From Turbatrix aceti (lineage: Eukaryota; Nematoda; Chromadorea; Rhabditida; Panagrolaimidae), in NCBI GenBank assembly GCA_963969345.1, contig OZ017767.1, forward strand, positions 9,917,363 through 9,981,362: 64,000 nucleotides of DNA, written 5' to 3'. This document shows positions 36,701 through 49,342 of the stretch, piece by piece (positions within the stretch are counted from its first letter, which is position 1; every line of letters starts with the position of its first letter). A program made the translations under genes and the position numbers. The notes below the pieces were generated by a model. The model did no database searches and was not told the origin of the DNA. It was given only the letters and a program-made list of their open reading frames with translations.

Positions 36701-37650
36701 TTTGGAAGAGGAAAAAAGTTGCAATTTGTAGAAATAATTTTTGGAATGCGTAACTGGAAACAAAAAAGCATGACATGACGCATGAAGCTGAGAAACTGAG
36801 TTTTGAGCGGTCAAAAAATGAAAAACAGAAATTAGAAAAAATAAATTAAATATAGCAAAAAATAATTTTTTTTTCAAAATTTGTTTTTAAATTTGGTAAT
36901 TAATGTTTTTAATAATTAAAATTCAAATTATCAGAAATTTAGTTTAAAAACTTGAAAATCATCAAAGTTATTTTTTTTAACTGAAAAAATCTAACATGCC
37001 ATATTTTTGCATTAAAATGTCCTTAAAAATTATAAATCACGAAAATAGGTAATAAAAACGTTTTCAACCCCTGCTTGTACGTTTATCTCTGAACTTAGAT
37101 GCTCTACCCCATCTTTTGGGGCACAAAATAACTGATAAAACTCCGTTTTTTATGCATTCACGGGGAAAAAGCTGACATTCACCTGCATGACGCGGTGCTC
37201 TTCGCTAGCCGTGCTTTTATGTGTTCAAAAATCAAGAACAAAACTTGGTTGTACATGATATCTTGCACACGTATCACCCGTCGGAGTAAGAGGCAAGTCA
37301 GGTAGTCACGGGATGATAAGCAATCTTACGTGCGGAGCCTAATGCAAAGTTTACGACACAACACCCCCTAAAAGCCACGTCTCCCATAAAATGTCTAGTT
37401 ACTACATATAAAATTTTTGTTTTATTACAAAGTGAAAGTCAAGTTAACTTACGTTCGTCGAAAGAAGCCTTTGCAACCGTTCTGAAATTTAAACAAAAAA
37501 ATAAAAAATTATTCACATGCGCAAAAAAAATGAACTCACACAAGCGCTGATACCGTAGTGCTTGCCGATGGCTTTGTCTCCACAGACGGCACAGAGGTCG
37601 TCGGCGCCACGGAGGGAAGCGCAGGATGCTTCCGATACGATGTGAAACAT
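33762..37650 (-). CDS. HNF4-class nuclear hormone receptor
   Basis: Minus-strand exons 37650-37540, 37481-37453, 35415-34239 and 33815-33762 join in phase to 456 residues. The DNA-binding domain is complete: Cys 20, 23, 37 and 40 form finger I (CAVCGDKAIGKHYGISAC, then P-box CNGCKG and FFRR), and Cys 56, 62, 72 and 75 form finger II, followed by GMKPEAIQNERDRIG, the HNF4-type extension. The ligand-binding domain spans about residues 170-360, with LPNDTYL and VEFSFLKALVLL helices. A S/A/Q-rich tail ends ILAQQPNFQLPVKVFLS. It is a nuclear ligand-regulated transcription factor; the ligand is unknown. C. elegans has many HNF4-derived paralogues, so no symbol is given. Upstream non-coding exons are possible. 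AATAAA-like sequence overlaps the end (ATGGAATAAAATC on the minus strand). Confidence 0.88.
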
Positions 37651-38617
37651 GCCGACAGGTATACAGGTGTAAAGGTGTACAGGAAAGTTGTTCGAGAAAT
37701 TAAAGAAGAAATAAAAGTTAGCTACTAAAAACAAGCCAACTGATTGTTCTGAAGGGTCAAAATATTTATTGATGACAAACAAACACGAAAAAAACGCGTG
37801 ATTGATGGTTGACTACAGGTAAGGGGCGGGGCTACAGGTAAAAACACAAACAACCAAAATTAAAAAAAAAAAAAAATTGAACAATAATTGAAAAAAAAAA
37901 CTTTAGAATTTTTGTTCAGAAACCAGACAGACCAGACAGGTATGGTTCAAACCTGCATTTCGTGTCATGACTAACTAAGATAAAAAAAAGTAAACTGTAG
38001 CTTCTCGGTCGCAAACGTGAATGAAACACACTACGGCACGCACGGGGGGTGGAGCGTCCAATCCAGTCGCTAGGAACTACAGACATGGAAGAAACGGTAG
38101 ATTCTCCTGACTGACTGACGCCATAGTTCAGGATGTAGTACACTGAGAAAAATTTGAATTGTCAGTTGTGCATTCTGACGATTTTGTTTAAAAAAATCTG
38201 ACGATTTTCATCAGTTTTCAAAACTGACGATTTTCGTCAGAAAAAACTGACGATTATCAAAAACTCGATTTCGCCATTTGCGCTATAAAGCTTTTTGTAC
38301 GTTAAATTGCACATGCAATTGCTTTCTTGTGTATCAGGCATTGTTTTACGGGTAAAAAGAACATTTGTGGATGGACATGGTACAAATTACAGCGTCTGGT
38401 ATCTGAAATGCTAGTCCGCGGCGAAAAAAAGAAGAAATCCCTGCAATTTCCTAAATAGCGATGCTGGTAGGGGGTAGGACTGCGAAGCTGAGGGTGTGCG
38501 GTTCGAATCCCGCAATACAAAAAATGTTTTTATGGTGTTTTTCTATTGTATTCGGCATTTCTAGTTTTTTGCCAAGCAAAAATACAAATGTTCGAACAAT
38601 TTTGACTGCCGAAATCG

Positions 38618-39311
38618 GCCAAAATTGTCGAATTTGAGGGAGGTATGGTAAATAAATTGCTGTGAATGAACCAGAAGAGCTAAAAATGCGTGGGACAGCA
38701 ATTCTGAAGCGCAATAAAATTCTCTAACTAATTTTGAAAAAAAATAAACCCCTTGTCACTTTGAAAGTTTCGAAAAAATTGAAATTTCCGAAAAAAATTA
38801 GGTTTTCGAAACTTTTTAGAACCCGGGTCACAAAACTGATAGCACCATTGTATTCTGCGTTCATTTTTACCCCTGAGGCTGAAATTTGCAAAAAAATGCA
38901 TAACAAACGCGCCGTTTGTTGATTTTTTTGCCGAACCCTACTTTGAAAATTTTTGTTGCCTGGAACTCAAAAAAAGTAGGGTTCAGGAGAAATTATACAC
39001 CGGCGCGTCGGAAAGAGAAAAAATTCTGAAACACCGCCCTCAGACGTAAAAGATGCTGCGGAATCCAATTTTGATATTGGTTTTTTGATCCGGTTTCGAA
39101 AACGTTTCGAAACTTTCGAAACAAAATTTTTGTCTGAAAAATTTGATTTTTTCTTGCACTTGCCTAATTCATTAGGGTAGGACTAAATATAACTCGTTAG
39201 AAAGAAAATTTTGTTGCGCGTCGAATGCATTTTGGATTGGGTTTCGATCTTTATTACGTACATAAATATGATTTTTCTAGTACACCCTACTCAAATTTGT
39301 CACAAATGCCA
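38618..39311 (+). repeat. Copy 1 of a diverged tandem unit
   Basis: Aligns with 39644-40338 at a period of about 1.03 kb. Shared landmarks: GGAGGTATGGTA, GCAATTCTGAAGCG, AATTCTCTAACT, TTAGGTTTTCG.AACTTTTTAGAAC, CCGAACCCTACTTTGAAAA and TTTTCTAGTACAC. No coding frame. Confidence 0.7.
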
Positions 39312-39643
39312 ACTTTGCAAAACGGGAATCGCCTCATTTGAAAGACGATGCTCGATTCTATTTGTACCAAAAAAAGGAAGACAATAGACAATAAACGCTC
39401 ACTTGTTTTGAATTTTTTAAATAAATTTAATTCAACCGACTTTTGTCCAGAGCTCCAAGGCGCACCAGACTGCCGAGGCTTTCGCATGTTGCGCGCGCGA
39501 GTCAATGCATTTTGAGGATGTGGATTTCGCACCAAATTACAAAAAAATGTAACTCAGCCCAAAATTCAGTTTTGTTTATGAAACTTTGTTTGCAGACAGT
39601 TTCAGGGGTGTTCTTTATGCTGACATAATTCTTTTTTTTAATT

Positions 39644-40338
39644 CGTTCAAAATTGACAAAATCGAAGGAGGTATGGTAGAAAAATCGCGGCGCATAAACA
39701 AAATGGGCTAGGAAGGCAAACAAAAGCAATTCTGAAGCGGAACAAAATTCTCTAACTGATTTTGAATAAAAAAGTATACCTTATCACCTTAGAAGTTTCG
39801 AAAAAAATGAAATTTCTGAGAAAAATTAGGTTTTCGGAACTTTTTAGAACTCAGTTTAAAAAACTGAGTACGCCATTCGCTTCAGCGTTCATTTCTGCCC
39901 CGGACCCTAACTTTTCGCGTAAATGCATTTCGAACGCGACCCATGCCGATTTTTTTACCGAACCCTACTTTGAAAAATTTTGGTGTTTGCTCAACAAAAA
40001 AAGGGAGGTTCAGGAAAACATTTGCACTGGCGCGCGGAAAAAATATAAAATTCTGAAACAATCGCTCCATATGTAAAAGATACTGTAGAATGCGATGCCG
40101 ATTTTATTTTTTGGATTACGCTTCGAAAAAGTTTTGAAAATTCATATTTCAGGAAAATTTTTTGGAAGTTTGAGTTTTTCAGGCATTTGAAAATTATTTT
40201 GAAGCATGTGCATATTTTTACTGGATAGAAAATTTTGTTGTGCTTCGAAATCATTTTTAACCGCATGTGTAACTTTATTTTTTACCAAGTAATGAATTTT
40301 CTAGTACACCTCCTTTAATTTTGTCAAAAATGAAAATT
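39644..40338 (+). repeat. Copy 2 of a diverged tandem unit
   Basis: Diverged direct copy of 38618-39311, with the same landmarks in the same order and many substitutions and small indels. Confidence 0.7.
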
Positions 40339-40658
40339 TTGAAAAACGCCATTACGAACGACAATACTTGATTCTATTTTATCAAAACAAAAAACTTACA
40401 AATATCTATTCAAAAACCTAAGTTTTCGAATTTAGAAATAAATTTCGTCTAATTAATTTTACGACACGCGCGTTCTGCGACTTTTACGTTGTCGAGGAGT
40501 CTCAACACGAATGTTGCGTCGCAGCGCTCGGCTTGATCAGCCCAACTTTGTTCTTTTTTTGTTATGTTATTTTTTTCTCGTTCGTGTTGTAATTGTTGTT
40601 TTTTTAGCGTGAATTGTTTTGCTTTTGTTTCAGACTCATCCGGCGACACCCTCCAAGC

Positions 40659-41116
40659 ATGTACAATCTACCGGCACCCTTATCCGAGCGAACCTTCCTC
40701 TACCGACGTAGGTTTTTGAATTTTTCCAAGTTTTGGGGCGGTTTCACTATTTTTTGTATACCAACCAAGTTTTAATCATTTTTTTTCCGTTTTATGCGAT
40801 TGTGCCATGAGAGTTCTGCGATTTGTTAGGTAGGATTGCGCTGCGACAGCTGGGTTGCCAAGATTTGGCTTCACAATTGCAAAAAAAAGGTGAAAAATGA
40901 TTGAAAGGCAGTTGGCATCAAATTTTTTGATAAAAAATGGCTGGGGTTTTATTTTGTATTCAGTAAGTCCTTCAAGCTTTCAGATTACTTCACACAGCCT
41001 TCAGACATCCTTGCCTGCATGCAAAATGTAAGTTTTTGGAAAAAAATGAAATCCGAGTTAACTTTCTTGATTTTTAGGCCCAATCGGCTTCATCAACGAT
41101 CAAGGGGCAGCGGTGA
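40659..41116 (+). CDS. Possible small spliced gene, 43 residues
   Basis: Three exons with good signals: acceptor TTTTGTTTCAG before 40634, then 40659-40707 (ATG start), 40984-41027 with a perfect GTAAGT donor, and 41078-41116. They give a 43-residue peptide starting MYNLPAPLSERTFLYR and ending STIKGQR. The acceptor just upstream of the ATG suits trans-splicing. A second frame is also open across the same three exons and ends DDDDMMIFKR at 41156-41158, which would fit the C-terminal end of a longer gene, but no upstream exon was found. No family recognised. It also lies inside a candidate transposable element. Confidence 0.35.
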
Positions 41117-44100
41117 AATCGACGTTGACGACGACGACATGATGATCTTCAAACGATGACTCAACAATGGCTGATACGGTTTCTGGTCTACTTCTGCGAC
41201 GGACTACACGCCAGGCACGAACAAGCAACATCGCCACCACAGACGACAACTGCCACCACAGATCTTTTTATTGTGATAAGTCGTTGATTTTTTGTTTGAT
41301 TGTGATAAATTGTTATGTAAACTGTGTATATAGGACACGGAGGGCACAAAAGGGTGAGGCGAACGGCAAAAAGCAGGGGGGCGAAAAAGCGGGAGAAAAA
41401 CACGATCGTCATTTTTTTCTGACGAATTCGTCAGTTTTTTCTAACGATGCATTCGTCAGTTCAACTGACGTCTGTGCACAGCACCAAAAAACTGACGAAT
41501 TCGTCAGAAAAAACTGACGATATTTTTTTCAGTGTATGTATATGGCAAGCGGGGGAGGAGAGAGAAAAAAGGCGGGTTGTAGCAACAAAAAAGATTTTTT
41601 TACAAAAAAAAACCGTCTGCAAAGTACATTTTTGCAGTGTAAAAAAATTTGTTCATCAATTTAAAACAAATGAAAACAAAATATTTTAAAACAAAAATCC
41701 TGTGTCTGGCATGTTGCAAAGCACATAGTAGCAAAAAAAAACTTTTTTATGCAAGTCAAAAAAATCTGGATGCACTTTCTTCCTTTTCTTTTTTTTACCC
41801 GCCTGTCGAGACACAAAATTTTTTCTGCAAAACCAATTTTTTTGCAAAGAGAGAGAAGAAAGAAAGCGTGCCGTTAAACCTTCTGCAAACGCTAAAGTGA
41901 ATTTATACTGCCGGAAGTGAATTGCAGAAAGGGCGAGAGATAGACACAATGGCAGCGAGGTAATAGATCTTACCTGCAGTCAAGAAAAAAAACGTCAAGA
42001 GGAAAGATGATAATGACACGTTATTTTCGACTTTTTTTAGTCTTTTTGTGGCATTAGAATTTTTTACCAAAAAGAGTGAAAAATAAAACCTGACCAAAAA
42101 ATGCTAAAAAAAGATTTCAAAATGTAGATTAAAAAATTTATTTCGTACAAAAAAAATTATAAATTTTTTCATTTTAATTGCAATCGTTGATGCTAACTAA
42201 AAACTAACTGCTTGGCGACTTCCTGATAGCATACACACATGTACAACACAACCACACCACGCACAGACACGCGGGGATAAAAAGAGACTGAACTGAACCG
42301 AAAAAAGGACGAAAGTGCACAAGTGCACAAGCGCACAAACACAAGACGTGTGATGCTGGCTGCTTGCTAGCTAGCCCGCCTTCCTTCCTCTGCCGGGGCT
42401 ACTTGCAATTTGTTTGTGAGTCCCATCTTCTTTTTTTTCTAACCGAGTTTGATCTTTGAATTTCCTCCTCCCTTCCTACTAAGTACGTCTCACAAAGTGC
42501 GCTGCTGATTATTTTATATATATTTTTTTTTTTCTGCAAGCAACTCGACTAGTTGGCAGAGCATAACACACAGAGCTAGCTAGTTCAGCCTAAGCCTCCA
42601 GGCAGGAGAAAAAAAGAAAGAGAGAGAGAGAGTCAATGCGGAAGTGCATCAGCCGAAGCCGCCGTCCTCTTCGTCGGTCGTTGGTATGGCCCCCCTTTTC
42701 GCCGAAGAGCAGCCCCAAACTGCTGTGTGCCAGGGCAAAGCAATTGCGTGCGTGTCAACGTGCAAAACTTTTTTTTCTCTCAAAATCTTTTTTGATGCTT
42801 GCAAAAAAAGAAGAGATTTTTTTTTTGGTTGCCCGAGATTTACCCAGTCAACTGCCCTGGCCCTAATGTAAGCCCAGGGGGTACCCGGCATTGTGTTCTG
42901 CTGCATGCAGCAAAAAGCACACACACACGCTGACAACTCAAGTCCTGACAAGACAAGACGTTTGTTGGCAATTTTCTATTTAGTACACAACCAAGACACA
43001 AAGTTGAATGAGCGAAGGAAATAATGAATAGACCACGCAAAACTTGTCAGGAGGAAAAAAATTGGGAGGAAAAAGAAGTGACTGAATAACTTTTTTTTTT
43101 CGTACTTTGGCACGCCACACAATGTCACGACGACGCAATAGTAGATGTTTGAAAAATTTTCAGTAGTTGGAAAACCAAATTTTGGGAATGTTATAACTCT
43201 TTCAGTATTTATCAGAAAAATGTGATGCTGGTTTTTAAACTCTGCACGTTGATTTTACACGTTCAACACGAATTTTTTGAAATCTTTTGTTATCAACGCA
43301 AATGAATAAATAAAAATTTGATGAAAGTCAGGTTTCAGACAAAAAGACAAAAGAATACGCAAAAACCTGAAAAACCATTTTTAGGAATAAAACAATAACA
43401 AAAAGTTGAAAAACGATAATGGTTTTTAAAAAAAATCTACAGATCTGTTTTAAGCACAAAAATTTTGATTTTAATTTTCTTATCCAAATTCAAGTAAAAA
43501 AAATTATTTAATTTGCAAAATCGCAAAAATAATTCAAAAATGTCATTTTTGCGGAATCAACCGCCTACAATCACGTCAAATTGTCTGCCTGTCTGCGACT
43601 GTACTTTTTCACACAAAATATTAAGATTAAGTAGGGCACATGTATCACGTTTTTCATGGAATTAATAAGTTGAAAACAAAAAAGTATAAGAGACAACTGC
43701 ATGAATGAAAAGTCCTAAATACGTAGGAAGGGGAAGCCAAACAATAAAGCTTCGAGCAAACAAGCAAGCAAGCAGTGCGGGGCAGAGCAGAGCAATCCCG
43801 ACAACGTGGATTACTGTAATGACTCATTTTTTGTTCTTCTGTCCTCTGTCCTCTGTCTTTTCATCCTCTTCCAGCTAAACGATAAAAGATTATAAAATAC
43901 GAATATTTATGACGTGAGGGTTCATCCTAGAAAAAAAAGCAAATTTTTGAGCCATGGAAAATTTCTGAGCCACAGACGCAAGCGCAGCGATGAAAACCCT
44001 GGGAAATACTAATGTTGTTGCAAAAAATGAAGAAGACCGCGACGATGAACGACTCACTACAAAATGGAAACCAAAAAAATATTTGCCGAAAAAACTTTGC

Positions 44101-46740
44101 AAAAAAATGAGTTGAAGACCTAAAAAACATTATTTTGAAAATTTTCTGTAAAAACAAAAATTTGGAATTCAAAATACAAAAATTCCCACGATGAAAAACA
44201 AAATTTGGAATTCAAGTATAAAAAGTTTTAAAACGTTTTTGCGACAAGATAACAAGTTTGTTTTTCACTTTTCGACCTAGAAAATTTTGAATTTTGAAAA
44301 CCTAAATATTTTTTAGATTTAGGTTTTTTTTCGTTGAGGAAAATACTTTTATTGTTTTCAAATTTTTCCAATTCTAAGAACAGAACAACCTTGTTTTCAT
44401 GTAAATGATCAGTGCTCTAGAGGAACGAAAGATGAAACAAACAAATAAACGAGACTAGAAAGGATTTAGAACTCTCTTACGTTCATGTCAGCGTTCTTCG
44501 AATTAGTGAGCATGCATGCTCGCTGACTCGTCTCTCTATTCATCATTTAGTATCTCCTCCCGCCCGCAGATTGAACGTGTTCGTGTTCGTTTCTAAACCA
44601 CAAAAGCCGAAAAAAAAGTAAATCCAGCTTAAAAAACTGAACTTTTCTACCCCGAAGAGATGTGTCACCTCTGACGAATAAAAAATAGGCACATGATAAT
44701 AATGATGATGCCAACGATGACATTCATGCACATTTTTTGAGCGGAAAATAAATTAAACGTGTTATATACTCATGCCTGGGTGGCATGATGCCGTTATGAC
44801 TATGCCACTGCAGGAAAGTTTTTTGCTTCCGAATGCAGAAAAAAAAATTAAAACTTGTACTTTGGCACCATCAACAGCTTGTTCTGACGGGCCAGGGATC
44901 TTGTACTTCGTTCTGGGGACAGAGTACAGCGAGGAAAACAGGAAACAGACAACGGAGAAAAAAGAAAAAAATTAATCATCTTGATAATTAAATATACTAT
45001 TTATTACTACTGTTACCTGTGAGGTAATTTAAATTTTTTTGAACGTTTCATCAAGTATAAGGGAATACTCGATGGAAAGTTCAAAAAATTTTTTTTTTGA
45101 ATTAAAAAAAAAAAAATTTACAAATCGTTGTTTTTTAGAACGCAAACCTAATTTTTTAAGTAAAAGTGTAGATTTTTTTGCTTCATTTTTTTTTCTTAAT
45201 ATTTTACCGGCACAAATTACTTGTACACATTTTTTTTCAGTTAAAAAAAATCAAAAACCAAGTTTTCAATTCTTCGTGCTTCAAATTTTTTTTCACACAT
45301 TTTCCACTAGAACACACAACCAACAACAAAAAAACTGAACTTTCAACGAGTGAATTTCCTGTAAGGCAATACATAAAACATTTTTTCAATACTCTGAAGA
45401 ACAACAAACAAACTTTGGCAAAGACAAAATTTTTGTTTTGTTCAGCGAAGTGCACATTCAGTCATTTCCTAAATCTTAGAAAAAGCATGCTCTCGAGCAT
45501 TTTTCTTCTTGGCTGTGTTCTGATCGTTGCTTTTGGTTGGCACGCTTCAAAACACGCCTGCTTCCCTGCCTGAGGGATGTTTGTATTTTTTTCCTTTGCA
45601 AGGAAGCATTTTTTCCCTGTCTTTGGTCACGCACTTTTTCTTGTTCTAAACAATTTCGTTGAATCTGATGTGAATCAAATTGAATGTGTCAAAAATGCAA
45701 GTTACAAAACATACATAATCTTATTTTTTTCGTTTGTACATAATTAAATATTTTATATGTACCGACCATTTTTTTGGAAAACATGTACATAAAAAAAATA
45801 TGTTGTGCCAAGTTGGAAAGGAAATTTTCCCTAAAGTACAAAGGTGCAAAACAAATGGAAGTAATAAAACTTTTTGCAACTTAAAAATGAAAACTTTTAA
45901 GTTTTTAGAGAAAAGTTTTTTTACTTCAGCGTGCGAATGTACAAATTCAAAGAACGTACACATGTGGAGTGACGACCGGCATCAGAGATCCAAAATACAG
46001 TATACTCCGCGTATACAAGGAGAGCAAAACACATAACAGAGACAATTAAAATTTGTTTGCAAAATAGTGCTATAATTAAAATGTATCGTTTGTCCGAAAA
46101 AATTGTAACGCTCTTCAAAAAGTGCGATTTTTCTATTGCGATGAAAACACAACTTTTGTTTCAAAAAATTCCGTAAACAAGAATTCATCACGCCATAGAT
46201 CTCGTTAAACCCTCCGCTTTTGAACTAGATACTAAAAAATTACTTCCTCCATGAGTCTTGCAAAACAATATTTTTCAATTTTTCTACTGCATTTGTTTCG
46301 GTGACTTTTGTCTTTTGTAGCCGAGCATACTATAATACTAATTCTTGTTACCAGTTGTCTCTGCGTCAACGTTCCTGCCGTCAAGAACATGGTGGTTGTT
46401 TCTGTGCCCGGTCGACCGCGGTCACGGTCATGGAAAAAAAATTGTGTGCGTCTTTGAACTGACACGCATGCATCTCTGGCACCCCGCACGGCACCTCAGA
46501 AACTTCCGCCTAGCTGCTACTGCTGTCTGTTGAAAAAAAGAGCGGTCTCTGTTTTGTTGTTGTTGTGCAGTACGCTGTACCCTGTACTACTATTTATGAT
46601 AATGTTGGTGGTTGCATGAACGAAAAAGACGGACGGAGGGAGGGAGGCTGAGTAAGTCTCTTCGTGTTCCCTGAGGAAATTTGTTTGCAAGAGTGAGAGT
46701 TTTTTTTATTCTATTCTGAGAAACTCTCCCCTTTCTCAGG

Positions 46741-46842
46741 CCTCAGAATGGCACATACAAGGAAGCAACTTTCCTTTTTGCACTTTGGGTTAACAACATT
46801 CTGCGAAGGAAGAAAACAGATCTCAGAAGTTGCAAGAAAAGT
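46741..46842. repeat. 102-bp duplicated segment, copy 1
   Basis: Identical to 49241-49342 except for two substitutions (T/C at 46785, C/A at 46833). Seven bases CAGAATG (46744-46750) pair with CATTCTG (46797-46803). Flanks differ. It may be a repeat or a small structured RNA; the minus strand also reads a Cys-rich stretch after a CTTCGCAG acceptor, but no donor follows. Confidence 0.6.
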
Positions 46843-47104
46843 ACGACGCCGTTGGCAGCAGCAGCATCGACGAACGCGAACAAGACACAATGCAGAGGCA
46901 CACTTGAGTTAAATTTAACACAAGGGGTTCGGAGAAAGGGAAATGATAATGCTCCGGCGTCTGGAAGAATTAGGCAGTAAAAAAGGGACTGGCATGTTTA
47001 AAAAACTTCACTTTTGTCCAAAACTTTTTTAGAACTTTAAAACGAAAATAGGAATTTTAAATAAATAATTGGTATTTTCGGGTCAATTTTATCGAAGAAA
47101 GTTA

Positions 47105-47521
47105 GTGACTAATACAATTTTGTTGTTGTCTGACATTGTGGAAGTAATAAATGTTTAATTCTGTCGAAATCGGATTTATGGCAACAGGAAAGGCATACGG
47201 TATATACTATGTTAATATCAACACATTAATTTTTCTGACATATTGTAATTTGTATTCAATGATCACAGTACAAAAGTACAAAAAATTTTTTGTTAGTTCT
47301 ACACAATTTATTGGATCCTACCAAGTTCGATAAAGACTTCAAAATAATTTTGGTTTTGTTGAAAACAAAATTACTGTCACTAATGTTTGTGCACTTTCGT
47401 ACTCTTGGCACTGTATAATTTGAATTACTGTAGGCAAGCCTTTTCCGTTGCCACAAATCCGACCACATTTAATGATACATATTTACTTCCGTAAATTTTA
47501 CACGTAAATTTTATTAGTCAC
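47105..47521. mobile_element. MITE-like element with ~85-bp imperfect inverted ends
   Basis: Ends GTGACTAATA and TATTAGTCAC. Further inward the arms share AAATCGGATTTATGGCAAC and its complement GTTGCCACAAATCCG. About 417 bp long, no coding potential, and no clear target duplication. Confidence 0.55.
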
Positions 47522-49240
47522 CAGCCTTATATGAAATGAAAAATAAGAAAATTAGAGCAAAATATGTATGTATCTTTAATGCCCAGCCAGACAGCAGCTG
47601 CGAATTGTACATTATCTCCATTTCTTAAAATGTCAGAGCTTATGAGGTCTGCTCTATCTACTTTGGTGTCAGGTAAAGGAACCGTGTCATAAAGACTTTA
47701 GTGTAGTATTATATAATATTTATGTATCTTACCAGGTGCACCGTAGTCTAAGAAGAAAACATGGACTCTATTTTGCACGTTGTGGGCGATTTAAAAAAAA
47801 ACGTAGAAAATTTTCACACAAGACAATTATCTGGGAACAAAAGCCCCTTCCAGGTATTGACGCATAATTACGGTAGTTGTAAATATTTAGTTTTTACTCT
47901 GTGTTTAGTCAAAAATTTTACAACATTTTTTGAAGCTTCGAAGTTAAAAAAAACTATAATTTAAAATTTTGCGCTGTCCTTTTTTTATAAACTTCGCCGC
48001 CAAAAAAAAAGTCGTTAATAATTTTTTTTTAAAACCACAAACATTTTGGTGATCTATGATAACAATTTATTCTTTCATTCCCAGAACTCTGGATGTTACC
48101 ATATTGGGCGGCAATTTGTCATCGTTGTTTGCTAGCTAGCAGGACAGGACAGGACAGGGCACATTATTATGTATTCCGTAAAAAGGGGGGTTCTGTCCTG
48201 TTCTGTCCTTTCGTGTACGTCAGTTATGCAAGGTTAAAAAAGTGAAGAGGGAAGAGGAAGTAAATTGAAAGTTGTTCATTTTTTTGTTTTGTGTTTTAAC
48301 GGTAAACAAGAAACACCCCCCCCCCCTCCCCATGGGTCACGAAAGAAAGAAGAAAGGGGAGTTACAAAAAAATATGCCTTTGAAAAAAATGTGTGTCTAT
48401 AAAGAAAAAGAGAATGCAATTTTTTGTTCATTTAATTTTTTCAAAAGTTTGTAAATTGTTTTCAGAAAAATATGGCATCACAGTTTGTGGTCACATTTTT
48501 AAATTTTGTAGACAAAAACAAAAAAAAAAGCCAAAAATTAATCCCGGATGAAAAAACAAGCGCTTTAGTGCGCGCATAGATCACAATCTTCGACTTTTTC
48601 GTAATCTTTTGAAGTTAAAAAAGGTACATAAATATTTCGAACCAACCAAAGGTGAATTGCCTTTAAAACAGTATACTGTAGCGGCTCATGAGATATAAAC
48701 GAAAGAAACAAGCATCAAAAAATCATGAGATGCATGCTTTCATCCAAAGACAAAGCTTTCTGGAAAAAAACCGAAAAATGATACCGGATTTTGGTTATCG
48801 AAAACAAAATTTTCATTAAAACTGACTAATAATCTGTGTGAGTTTTCGGACTATTAATCGCCTTTTCCAAAAAAATTAATAATTACAGATAAACATTACA
48901 AAACAACGTGATTTTTAGGACATTGCGGAAAGTCGCAGCTTTCGGAACATTTTGGGCTTATTTTATTATACTTATTTAGGTTGTGTGTATCGGTGAAAAA
49001 GGGTGTAAAAATCGGGTTGTGTCCCAAAAACCTAGCTAGAGAAAGGGCTAAAATTTTTTGGACTTCTTGCAATCCTATTTTATTTGAATCATTGGCACAT
49101 TTAAAAAAAACTTTTTTCTAGCATCCAACATATTCTTTTAAATCAAAAACTAAAAAATTGGGTCAACAATTTTAGCAAGTCGTCGGAGAAAAAATTGGTG
49201 CACCTGGAGCAGTGTGTTTTTTTAAATTTAATTTCTCATG

Positions 49241-49342
49241 CCTCAGAATGGCACATACAAGGAAGCAACTTTCCTTTTTGCACTCTGGGTTAACAACATT
49301 CTGCGAAGGAAGAAAACAGATCTCAGAAGTTGAAAGAAAAGT
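49241..49342. repeat. 102-bp duplicated segment, copy 2
   Basis: Second copy of 46741-46842, same orientation, exactly 2500 bases downstream, with two mismatches. Confidence 0.6.

Larger units (their letters stand above)
37651..40633. other. 5' flank of the receptor gene and repeat-rich DNA
   Basis: It holds the upstream region of the nuclear receptor gene, the left end of a candidate TA-flanked element (38141), a tRNA-like B-box, and two diverged direct copies of a ~690-bp unit. No coding exon is supported. Confidence 0.5.
38141..41534. mobile_element. Candidate 3.4-kb TA-flanked element
   Basis: The left end CACTGAGAAAAATTT and the right end ATATTTTTTTCAGTG are inverted, each next to TA (38139-38140 and 41535-41536). 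Both subterminal zones (about 38141-38262 and 41409-41534) are packed with the palindromic word CTGACGA..TCGTCAG. Neither end has a partner closer by. The interior carries the duplicated ~690-bp units and the small spliced frame at 40659-41116. No transposase is recognised, so membership in a Tc1/mariner-like group is inference from the TA. Confidence 0.4.
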
